Source: Sapria himalayana (Eukaryota; Streptophyta; Magnoliopsida; Malpighiales; Rafflesiaceae). Taken from it: 64,000 nt of DNA. A program made the translations under genes and the position numbers. The stretch is taken from contig JAREIK010000709.1 of assembly GCA_029783825.1 (NCBI GenBank), positions 137,057-201,056 on the forward strand, in the 5' to 3' direction. The notes under the pieces were generated by a model. It worked only from the letters and a program-made list of their open reading frames with translations, did no database searches and had not been told where the DNA came from. This document shows, in pieces, positions 15,601 to 26,675 of the stretch. Each line of letters begins with the position of its first letter. Position 1 is the first letter of the stretch.

Positions 15601-15650
15601 TTATTATTTATTATTTATTATTTATTATTTATTATTTATTATTTATTATT
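15601..15650 (+). repeat. (TTATTAT)7 heptamer microsatellite
   Basis: Seven exact copies of TTATTAT. Other monomers have only two or three copies of this motif at the equivalent place, before the octamer block (GAGATTTATTATTTATTATT). It is a local slippage expansion inside one monomer. Confidence 0.95.
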
Positions 15651-18600
15651 TAAGGATATTGATTTAATTTAAATTAGGTCTGTCTCAATAATAATTTATT
15701 TCGTAATTAATATTTCTATAAAAATAAATTGATAAATAATTAAAATTAAAATTTAAAATTATACTTAATAAAAATTAAAATGAGGTTTATGAATTATTAT
15801 TAATTTATACCAGTTTAATGGAATAAGTATTTAGTGGTTTTGTCGTTTAGGAGTTTATATATTTATGTTTTTAGGCTTTTAGTGGTTTATAGGTTTTATT
15901 TAAAAAATAAAATTACAATAAATAAATATTTATTATTTTTTAATATTTTAAAATGTTATAACCTTTCAAAATATAATAATTTTTCACTTTTTTTCAAAAG
16001 TTAATACAATCTTTAGTTATAATAATCATTATATTTATATATAATATAAATTCAATATGAACAATTTTATTGATAAATATTCTAATAATGATCAAAAAAT
16101 AAATTAATAATCTATTATTAATAAGATATACTTTAATTAAAAAAAAGATAGATATCAATTAAAATATAATTATAAAACCTAAAATGATTCAGAATCAAAG
16201 CAAAATATATTACTATATAAAAATTTTTTGTTTAGAAATTTTTTTTTTCTACTAAAAAGTTTATTTATAATTTTTTGATGAAAAATAATATATATAAATT
16301 ATATTTGACTAACTCAATTTATTTTGTAATTAATATTAATATTTAATAAACAAATACATAATTAAAATTAATATTTAAAATTATAATGAAAAAAAATAAG
16401 ATTTATTAATTATTATTTAGGGATGCCGGTTTAATTTAAAATAGATCTGTCTCACTAATAATTTATTTTGTAATTAATATTTCTATAAAAATAAACTGAT
16501 GAATAATTTATATAAAAATTTAAAATTATTCTGAATAAAAATTAAAAAGAGATTTATGAATTATTAGTAATGTATACCAATTTAATATTTTAAGTATTTC
16601 GAGGTTTTTTCATTTATTACTTTAGTGATTTATGTTTTTAGGCATTTAGTGGTTTATAGGTTTTCTTTAAACAATGAAATAACAAAAAAATTATTTTCTA
16701 TATTTTTTCACCTTTTCGAAGGTTATGACCTTCGAAAATATAATAATTTTAAAATTTTTTAAAATGTGAATATAATATTTATTAATAATAATTATTATAA
16801 TTATATAAGATATAAACTCAATATAAACAATTTTATTCATATATATGATATCAATTATCAAAAAATAAATAATATGCTATTATTTATATGATAGATATAA
16901 ATTAAAATATAATTGCAAAACCTAAAAATATTCAAAATCCAAGTAAAATTTAATTCTAAATAATAATTTTTTTTAGTTTTTGCTTCTTTTTATAATCTTA
17001 TATTTTTTTTGATGAAAAATAAATTATTTAAATTATATTTGTATCACTCATAATTTATTTTGTAATTAATATTTTAATAAATTATTTAAATTATATTTTA
17101 GGTTTACGAGTTTAAAGGTTTAAGTATTTAAGGGCTTTTGTGTTTAGGAGTTTAGAGGTTTAAGTGTTTAGGCATTTAGTGGTTTATAAGTTTTATTTAA
17201 ACAAAGATATAACAAAAAATTTATTTTTATTATTTTTTTAATTTTTGAAGGTTATAACTTTCGAAAATATAATAATTTTTAAATTTTTTTCAAATGTAAA
17301 TATAATATGTAGTTATAAGAATCTTAATTATTATAAGTCATTTAAATTCAAAATAAATAATTACATTGCTAGATATTATAATAATGATCAAAAAAAATTT
17401 AATAAACTATTATTAATAAGATATGTTTTTTTTTAAATTAGGAGTTTAGTGATTTAAGTGTTTAGTACTTTAGTGATTTATAGTTATTATCTAAAGAATT
17501 AAAGAACAAAAAATTTAATTTTTTGAATTTTTTTAATTTTTAAACGTTGTAACCTTTGAAAATATAATAATTTTAAATTATTTTAAATGTGATTATAATA
17601 TTTAGTGATAATAATCTTAATAATTATATATAATGTAAACTAAATATAAATAATTATATTAATAGATATTATAATAATGATCAAAAACTAAATTAATAAA
17701 CTAGTATTAATAAGAATAATATAAATTAAAATATAATTGTAGAATTTAAAAAGATTCAAAATCAAAATAAGAAATATTACTAAATAATAATTTTTTATCT
17801 TAAAAATTTCGCCTCATTTTATAAGCATATATATTTTTTTTGATGAAAATAAAAATTTTAAATTATATATGTCTCACTAATAATTTATTTTGTAATTAAT
17901 ATTTCTATAAAAATAAATTGATAAATAATTAAAATGAATATTTAAAATTATTATGGATACTAATAAAAAAGAGAGATATTATTTATTATTTAGTGTATAC
18001 CTATTTAATGGTTTATGTTTTTTGTGGTTTTGGGGTTAATGAGTTTATTGATTTATATGTTTGCACATTTAGGTGTTTATATGTTTTATATAATCAAAGA
18101 AATTACAAAAAAATTATTTTTATGAATTTTCGTGATTTTCAAAGGTTATAACCTTTGAAAATATAATAATTTTTTAATAGTTCTAAAATATGAATACAAT
18201 ACTTAGTTATAATAATCTTAATAATTATATTTGATGTAAATTCAATATAAAAAATTTTATTAATATATATTATTTCGATGATCAAAAAATAAGTTAATAA
18301 ACTATTATTAATAAGATAGATATTAATTAAAATATATTTGCAGAACCCTAAATAATTCAAAATCAAAATAAATTATATTACTAAATAAAATTTTAAATTT
18401 TTGAACTTTTGTTTATTTTTATAAGCTTATATTTTTTTTCATAAAAAATAATTTATTTAAATTATATATGTCTCACTCATTATTTATTTTGTAATTAATA
18501 TTTCTATAAAAATAAACTAAAAAATAATTAAAATGAATATTTAAAATTATAATGAATACAAATAAAAATGAGATTTATTATTTATTATTTATGTTATATA

Positions 18601-21600
18601 GGTTTAATTGTTTAAGTATTTAGGGGGTTTTGAGTTTTAGGAGTCTAGAGATTAAATGTTTAGGCATATATTAGTTTATAAGTTTAATTTAAATAATAAA
18701 ATAATAAAAAAATTATTTTTGTGACTTTTTATCATTTTTGAAGGTTATAACCAATGAAAATATAATAATTTTTAAATTTTTTTCAAATGTAAATATAATA
18801 TTTACTAATAATAATCTTAATAATTATAAGACATTTAAATTAAATATAAGTAATTTTATTGTTAGATATTATAAAATTGATCAAATAATAAATTAATAAA
18901 CTATTCTTAATAAGATTGATAGCAATTAAAATATAATTGCAAAACCTATATATAATGATTCAAAATCAAAGTAAAATATATTACTAAATAATAATTTTTT
19001 GTTTTTAGATTTTTATTTCTTTTTATAAGCTTATATTTTTTTTTGATTAAAAATAAATTATTAAAATTATAGTTGTCTCGCTCATTCTTTATTTTGTAAT
19101 TAATATTTCTATAAAAAAAACTAATAAATAATTAAAATGAATATTTAAAATTATAATGTATACAAATTAAAATGAGATTTATGATTTATATTATGTGGTA
19201 TACAGGTTTAATGGTTTGATTAATTAGAAGTTTTGTCGTTTAGGAGTTTGTCAATTTATGTTTTTAGGTATTTAGTGGTTTATAGGTTTTATTTATATAA
19301 TAAAAATAAAAAAATTTTTTTAGATTTTTTTTTGATTTTCAAAGGTTATAACATTTAAAAATAAATTAATTTTTAAAATTTTTTGAAATGTGAATACTAT
19401 GTATAATTATATTAATCTTAATAATTATATATCATATAAATTCAATATAAACAATTTTAATGAAAGATATTATAATAATGATCAAAAATTAAATTAATAA
19501 ACTATTATTAATAATATAAAAACTAATAAAAATATATTTACATAACATAAATGATTCAAAATCAAATCAAAATATATTACTAAATAATAATATTTAATTT
19601 TTATAATTTTTCTTCTTTTTATAAGCTTATATTTTTTTTATTAAAATAAATTATTAAATTAATATTTGTCTCACTCGAAATTTATTTTGTAATTAATTTT
19701 TCTAAAAAATTAAACTATAAATAATTAAAATTAATTTTTAAAATTATAATAAATATAAATAAAAATGCGATTAATTTTTTTTAAGTAGTATATAGTTGTT
19801 AAAAGGTTTATGTATTTAGTGGTTTCGAGAAATATGATCTTAATTATTTAAGTAAATAAGCATTTAATGATCTATAGGTCTTATTTAAAAAATGAAATAA
19901 CAAAAGATTTATTTTTTTTTTATTTTTTCACATTTTCAAAGGTTATAACCTTTGAAAATTTAATAATTTTAATTTTTTTTTGAATAGTGAATACAATATT
20001 TAGTCATAATAATCATTATATTTATATATCATATAAATTCAATATAAACATTTTTATTGATAAATATTCTAATAATGATGAAAAAATAAAATAATAATCT
20101 ATTATTAATAAGATAGATACCATTTAAAATATATTTACAAAGCCTAAAATGATTCAAAAGCAAAGCAAAATATATTACTATATAATAATTTTTTGTTTTG
20201 AATTTTTTTTTTCTTTTAAAAAGTTTATCTATATTATTTTTGTGAAAAATATTTTATATAAATTATATTTGTGTAACTCATAATTTATTTTGTAATTAAT
20301 ATTTATATAAAAATAAACAATTAAATAATTAAATTTTAATATTTAAAATTAAAATGAAAAAAAATTGAGATTTATTCATTATTATTTAGGATATACTAGT
20401 CTAATTTAAATTAGATCTATCTTACTAATAATTTATTTTGTAATTAATATTTCTATAAAAATAAACTGAGAAATAATTAAAATAACAATTAAAATTATAC
20501 TGAATAATTAAAATAATTTATTTTGTTCCTTTCTCAACTCTAGAATGATTGCTAAAGCTCTAACCAAAATAATAGTAGCTTTTACTTTATCTCTATTATG
20601 TCTCATCATATTTGATGTTGAATCACAAGGCTATCAAAGGTAATTTGACCCATGTACGCTAACAGACTAAACCAAAGTTGTACCCCTATGTGTTGAAATA
20701 GCTAGTTGGTGAGGATGCTATTTATATTGATTATTGTAATTTCTTCTAAAATATCTTTTATGCACACACTCAAAGCAATTTTTTTAAAACATACTTCTCC
20801 TCGAAAAAAATTACCACCATGTAAGTAATTAATACAAACTACCCCCAGGGTGGTTTGAGTAGTGCAAGAAGTATGGGCTCTCATTCAATCAAGAATCAAA
20901 CAATTTATTTTATTGGCATGTCTAAGCCTTTTTTTTATATCCTCGTGGATATGAAAAGTATCATTTCTTTCTTTTTATATTAAATGAGTTATGTATACAA
21001 GCTCAAAATACCCAAAAAGGTGTAAATGATTCATATTCAAATTTATAAAAGGGTTTAATCATTGCTCAAATTATTTCTCTTGCATATTGACAATTGAGGT
21101 CACAAATCAAAAAAAATGCCATAGTTATATTTCCAATCCCAAGAATTCTAGCTATAGAATGTTATAAAGAGTAGTACTCGAGCTTTTACTATTTATAGGG
21201 TCATCACTTTTGCTCTTGAGGAATGTCCAAAGTTACAATTATTCCAAGTGCAATGACTTTGCAATATAAAGATAAAATGCACAAGCTATGGTCATATCCA
21301 ATACTGTGACCAAGTATTATAGTGATTAAATATCTATTCATGATCATTCTTAAAGCCATTACAATATGTTCAACAAAGAGACACAAGTTATGGCATATTC
21401 TTATCGATATGATTTTTTGTTCTAGAGACAAAATATACAATCATGACCATTGCTAATGCTACAATATTCTAAAGCAAGAAAGAGACTGAATCCATAACTC
21501 ACCCCTTGAGGCATGACTTTGTGTTAAATCTACAAAAAGATAAATCTGTGACATTCCTAAAATTTGTGAATTTCAATTTAAATTTAAAACTTAGTCATTT

Positions 21601-21625
21601 CATTATAAAACAGCAAAACATGAGA

Positions 21626-21701
21626 TTTAGAATTTAGGGTTTATGGACCAGGGATATAGTTTATGGTTTATGATTTAGGATTTAAAGTTTAGGGTTTATG
21701 G
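21626..21701 (+). repeat. Degenerate plant telomere repeats (TTTAGGG-like), left arm
   Basis: Eleven units, ten of 7 bases and one of 6: TTTAGAA, TTTAGGG, TTTATGG, ACCAGGG, ATATAG, TTTATGG, TTTATGA, TTTAGGA, TTTAAAG, TTTAGGG, TTTATGG. The exact Arabidopsis-type unit TTTAGGG appears twice and the rest are one to a few changes away. The block ends directly at a T10 tract, the complement of a poly(A) tail. Confidence 0.85.
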
Positions 21702-21730
21702 TTTTTTTTTTGCAAAATACACACTTTATT
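21702..21730 (-). other. Poly(A) tract and AATAAA signal, left arm
   Basis: On the minus strand AATAAA (21730-21725) is followed 13 bases later by A10 (21711-21702). This is the arrangement of a polyadenylated transcript end copied into DNA. The other side of the tract is the telomere-like block. Confidence 0.7.
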
Positions 21731-22985
21731 TATCATTTAGGCACACAATTTACAAGAGACTAAAAAGCTGACGAATTTAGGCCAGCCCACCAAATCCTAT
21801 GCACCTTAATGATTCCATGAATAAAATACATAAAAAAAACATAATGCCTAATAATTCCAAGTGTATGAATACAACTAAAATCACCTAGCATTCCCGGACT
21901 TCAAAGTTGGCATTGAGTCATTATGCGCACTACCTCCTTTCCATTCGGATTTGTCAAGCCTTTTGGAGGAACCTGAATGATGCACCATATTAAAACTATG
22001 CAAATATAAGATTGTGCATGTGCGTGACATGCAGCATCAAGCTTTTGCCAATGTCGTTGCTATGCAATGGAATACATGTAAAACTGAATACCCATAAATC
22101 CACAAGTCCATATCTACGGCACTTCGTCGATTCATTCTCTCCTTTGAATTCCACATTTTTTTGCTCAAATGATCATCAAAAGAGTATCTATTGGGTTCGA
22201 ATGTTTCCTACTCGAGCTCCAAGAAGTGACAATATGTTGCACCGACAAAATATCAAAAAATATGCATGCATCGGTGTGCATGTTCGATGAGGTCCATCTG
22301 ATAGTCTAATTATCTACGCGTACAATCAAGCTACAATACAAGTAAAATACAATATGCTATAAAGATCAGTCTTCTGCTCCAGGGAGTTTAGCATCGCCTA
22401 ATGTGTATTTACAAAATGCATTAGTGGGCCCCACTTAGAGATACTCATGGGTCCAGTTACCCTCATTGCATGCTACATAGAGAACAAACAAGATTGTGTG
22501 TGTTATTATGTCATGATCTATCTCTACAAGTACATGGTGCATACAAAGTCCAAAATACTAATAAGACTACAAACATAAACAAGTTTGAATCTTTCGCTCC
22601 CATGTGGCTGGTATGGACTCCATTGCTTACTGGCCCTGCTTGGTGATGCTTCGGATTTTTCCGGCTCTCCAATTAATCATGGATTACCCACTACTCCTAT
22701 AGGGCGACGGTTGGGTGGCCCTCTATGCTGCCTGATAAGGCTAGTGGGACCAACTCCTAGCTACTCCTTGGTTTACTCCCCACACTTTGCTCGGTCTCGT
22801 CAATTGTCTTAATGTTATCATTCCGACTTTCTAGAGGGCCCCTCTACAAGCTGGTGGGCCATACTTCTGCCTGCTTCTCGGACTTGATGGCCCCTCTAAA
22901 TGCTACACCAAAATGGATAAGAATATGTGCACGTGTGTACTGTGGTCCATCACTATGTGTGTGTGGTGCTGTAGTATCAGGGTTT

Positions 22986-25900
22986 AAAAGTTTAGTAATC
23001 TAATTATTTAGGTATTTTGTGGTTTATAGGTTTTATTTAAATAATTAAATAACAAAAAAATTATTTCTATGATATTTTCTGATTTTAAAGGTTATAACCT
23101 TTGAAAATTTTATAATTTTTAATTTTTTTTCAAATGTTATTACAATATTTAATTATAATAATCATAAAAATTAAATATCATGTAAATTCAAAATAAAAAA
23201 TTGTATAGATCGATATTATAATAATGATCATAAAATAGATTAATAAACTATTATTAATAAGATAAAAATTAATTAAAATATATTTTCAAAACCTAAAATG
23301 ATTCAAAATGAAAGTAAAATATATTACTAAATAATAATTTTTTATATTAAATTTTTGATTCTTTTTATAAGCTTAAAAATATTTTTGATGAAGATAAATT
23401 ATTTAAATTATTTTTGTTTCATTCATAATTTAATTTTGCAATTAATATTTCTATAAAAATAAACTAATAAATAATTAAAATGAATATTAAAATTATAATG
23501 AATACAAATAAAAATGAGATTTATGATTAATTATTTAGGGAATACCTGTTTAATGCTTTAATTATTTAGGAGTTTAGTGAATTAAGTGCTCAGGCATTTA
23601 GTAGTTTATATGTTTTATTTAAATAATGAAATAAGAGAAAATTTATTTTTCAAATTTTTTATCAATTTTGAAGGTTATAAACTTTATAAATATAATAATT
23701 TTTAAATTTTTTTCAAATTTGAATTCAATATTTTGTTATAATAAACTTAATAATTATATATCATTTAAATTAAAAATAAACAATTTTATTGATAGATATT
23801 AATAAACTAAATATAAATATAATAATGATCAAAAAATAAATTAATAAACTATTATTTATTAATAGATATTTATATATTATTTATAAATACTTAAACATTT
23901 AAAGATGGTTTAAATGTTTAAGTATTTAAGGGTTTTCGAGGTTAGGAGTTTAATGATTTAAGCATTTAGGCATTTAGTTGTTTATAGGTTTTATATTACT
24001 ATATAATAATTTTTTGTTTTTAAAATTTTTTTTCTTTTAAAAAGTTTATCTATAATTTTTTGATGAAAAATAATTTATAAAAATTATTTGTCTAGCTCAA
24101 TTTATTTTGTAATTATTATTTATATATAAATAAATAAATAAATAATTAAAATGAATATTTAAAATTATAATAAAAAAATTGAGATTTATTATTTATTATT
24201 TATTATTTTGGGATACTATTTTAATTTAAATTAGATGTGTCTCACTAATAATTTATTTTGTAATTAATATTTCTATAAAAATAAACTGATAAATAATTAA
24301 AATAAAAATTGTAAAATTATATTGTATAAAATTTAAAATGAGATTTATGATTTATTATTACTATATACTAGTTAAATGGTTTAAGTATTTATCGGTTTTT
24401 TCATTTAGGATTATAGCAATTTATGTTTTTAAGCTTTTAATGGTTTATACATTTTATTAAACAAAATAAAATATCAAAAAAAAATTTTATAATATATTTT
24501 CATTTTCATAGGTTATAACCTTTGAAAATATAATAATATTTAAAATTTTTTGAAATGTGAATATAATACTTAGTTATAATATTATAAATAATTTTATTGA
24601 TATATATTATAATAATGATCAAAATTAAATTCATAAACTATTGATATTAAAATTGATATTAATTAAAAAATAATTACAAAACCCAATTTGAATAAAAATT
24701 ATAGTAAAATATATTTCTGAATAAAAATTTTTAATTTTTAAATTTTTACTTCTTTTATAAGCATATATATTTTTTAAATTATATTTGTCGCACTCATAAT
24801 TTATTTTGTAATAAATATTTCTATAAAAATAAACTAATAAATAATCAAAATGAATATTTAAATTTATAATAAATAGAATTAAAAATTAGATTTATTAATT
24901 ATTAAGTAGTATGAAGTGGTTTAATGCTTTATGTATTTTTGCATTACGGGGTTTATGAGTTTACTGATTTTACTATGTATGCATTTAGAGGTTTATATGT
25001 GTTATTTAAAAAAAATATCATAAAATTTATTTTTTTTATTTTTTGATATTTTCTAAGTTTATAACCTTTGTAAATATAATAATTTTTAAATTTTTTTCAA
25101 AATTGAATACTATATTTAGTTATAATAATCATTATATTTATATAACATATAAATTCAATATAAATATTTTTATTGGTAAATATTCTAATAATGATCAAAG
25201 AATAAATTAATAATCTATTATTGATAAGATAGATACCAATTTAAAAATAATTACGAAACCTAAAATGATTCAGAAATAAAGCAAAATATATTACTATATA
25301 ATATTTTTTTTGTTTTGGATTTTTTTTCTTTTAAAAAGTTTATCTATATTTTTTTGATGAAAAATAATTATATAAATTATATTTGTCTAACTCGATTTAT
25401 TCTATAATTAATAATTATATAAAAATAAACAAATAAATAATTAAAAAGAATAATTTAAATTATAATGAAAAAAATAATATTGAGATTTATTATTTATTAT
25501 TTAGGTTATACCGGTTTAAATTGATTATCAATGTAGGGTTTTCGAGATTTAGGAGTAATTGATTTATGTATTTAGGCATTTAGTGGTTTATAGGATTTAT
25601 TTAAATAATGAAATAACAAAAAAATTATTTTTGTTATTTTTTCACATTTTCAAAGGTTATAACATTTGAAAATATAATAATTTTAATATTTTTTTAAAAT
25701 GTGAATAAAATATTTAGTAATAATAATCATTATAATTATATATAATATAAACTAATTGTAAATAATTTAATTGATAGATATGATAACAATTATCAAAAAA
25801 TAAATTAATAATCTATTATTAATATGATAGATATAAATTAAAATATAATTACAAAACCTAAAATGATTCAAAATCAAAGTAAAATTTATTACTAAATAAT

Positions 25901-26100
25901 AAATTTTTGTTTTTAAATTTTTTCTTCTTTTTATAAGATTATATTTTTTTATTAAAAGTAAATTATTAATATTATATTTGTCTGATTAATTATTTATTTT
26001 GTAATTAATATTTATATAAAAAATAAACTAATAAATATTTAAAATGAATATTTAAAATTATAATGAATACAAATTAAAATGATATTTAAGATTTATTATT
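22986..26100 (+). repeat. Satellite array, forward orientation, block 2
   Basis: The same satellite resumes after the element at AGGGTTTAAAAGTTTAGTAA. Dyads lie near 23090, 23673, 24511, 25057 and 25655. One monomer near 23800-24000 is scrambled: body sequence joins an octamer block (AAGTATTTAAGGGTTTTCGA) and then another body. No gene is seen. Confidence 0.93.
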
Positions 26101-26675
26101 GCTGTATATGTAATTTATTTTTTGATAATCTGTTTGTATAACCAAATATTTTTTCTTTTTTAATAGTTTCATGTAAGTGCAGGAAAGCAAATATTAAGAG
26201 GCTGGGGATGCAGTAGCAGCACAATAACAGAGGTCTCATTGACCAGACAGCTGGCCAAAATTGGAGTAGAGCCTGACCCATCTCATGATCCGACCCGCTC
26301 CCGTTAAATGAACCGAGAGAAATTTTAATATAAAATGTTTTGTAATTTTATTTTTGGGTGGCTGTTTTTGGACACGTGGAACTGTTCATCGTCTCTCTCT
26401 CTTCTCTCTATGCGATTTATCCCGACTATTCTGTTTGCTACATACTGTAAGACATTTCTATTGCTTTAATCTATAATGCATAAGTATTTTCTGGTGGATT
26501 TAGCTAGTCATACTGAACGACTAGCGAACCACATTATTTTGGGTATTTATTTCTCGTTTTTTGATTCTATCATTGATGGTTGCTGAATTGTGATATATAT
26601 ATTGCTTGTTTTATGTTGTTTCTGTGTAAATGTATCTCAATCTCACTACCGTGCAAGCACAATTGCTCAATAATT
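26101..26675 (+). other. Captured non-satellite fragment, probably from a host gene
   Basis: About 575 bp with ordinary plant gene composition inserted in a monomer between GATTTATTATT and ATTATATATGGTATACCGG. It holds a candidate terminal exon (26183-26307), a G-box CACGTG at 26373-26378, a CT-rich run at about 26391-26408 and T-rich flank. Read forward it could be intron, last exon and 3' region. The G-box plus CT-run could instead be part of a promoter and 5' UTR of a neighbouring gene. No target-site duplication or poly(A) tract is visible, so capture by repair or recombination is more likely than retroposition. Confidence 0.6.
26183..26307 (+). pseudogene. Candidate 3'-terminal exon of an unidentified host gene
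   Basis: A pyrimidine-rich tract (TTTTTTCTTTTTTAATAG) and GTGCAG form a plausible splice acceptor ending at 26182. From there about 41 codons stay open to TAA at 26305-26307. The product begins KQILRGWGCSSSTITEV, includes SLTRQLAKIGVEPDPSHD and ends PTRSR. The mixed composition and codon choice are unlike satellite reading frames and look like real protein. There is no start codon and the upstream frame is closed, so this is a fragment with no expression expected. I do not recognise the protein family. An open frame on the opposite strand over the same bases is treated as a shadow. Confidence that it is an exon is moderate. Confidence 0.45.

Larger units (their letters stand above)
1..20510 (+). 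repeat. AT-rich satellite array, forward orientation, block 1
   Basis: Tandem satellite DNA without genes. I followed one landmark, the dyad GGTTATAACC and its variants. It occurs near 279, 812, 1391, 1992, 2587, 3112, 3699, 4737, 5480, 6078, 6422, 7463, 8202, 8801, 9407, 9885, 10417, 11013, 11435, 12034, 12634, 13232, 13833, 14433, 15174, 15954, 16721, 17250, 17545, 18144, 18743, 19344 and 19941. The commonest spacing is 595-606 bp; others are about 525-533, 740-780 and 295-480. Monomers near 4170 and 6870 have lost the dyad. A typical monomer reads dyad, AT-rich body, a TATAAGCTTATA-like palindrome, TGTCTCACTCATAATTTATT, then an 88 bp octamer block. Short open frames here lie in random AT-rich sequence with non-ATG starts or no recognisable domain and are not genes. 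Block limits are approximate. Confidence 0.95.
20511..22985 (-). mobile_element. Non-satellite 2.5 kb element, left arm of inverted pair
   Basis: Sequence of much more balanced composition than the satellite around it, repeated as an inverted copy at 33346-35850. By eye the copies agree at roughly 85-90 percent. Strand is set by a poly(A) tract that is on the minus strand here. Reading that strand, there is about 1.3 kb of unrecognised sequence, AATAAA (complement at 21725-21730), A10 (21702-21711), degenerate telomere repeats, then about 1.1 kb containing a diverged tandem repeat. The left junction with satellite (ATACTGAATAATTAAAATAA) is the same in both copies, so one insertion was later duplicated. 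I saw no terminal repeats, target-site duplication or recognisable protein. It may be a retroposed transcript or a non-autonomous element; its family is unknown. Confidence 0.6.

Noticed and set aside
1..20510. CRISPR-like regular repeats
   Set aside because: The repeated unit is a 600 bp plant-type satellite with diverged copies, not short identical repeats with unique spacers, and the LINE shows the genome is a land plant's.
20511..22985. Helitron or LTR retrotransposon identity for the 2.5 kb element
   Set aside because: I found no TC start with a CTRR end and hairpin, no paired LTRs or TG...CA termini, no primer-binding site, and no Rep, helicase, gag or pol sequence.
22585..23003. Open frames in the 2.5 kb element (22012-22290, 22585-22812, 22812-23003 and counterparts 33527-33754, 34148-34330)
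   Set aside because: Where the two copies can be compared the differences are nearly all amino-acid changing and the ends diverge. No domain is recognised and some starts are not ATG. They look non-coding.
26096..26281. Minus-strand 61-codon open frame over the captured fragment
   Set aside because: It overlaps the plus-strand candidate exon, which has a splice acceptor and better protein character; the minus frame runs into satellite flank.
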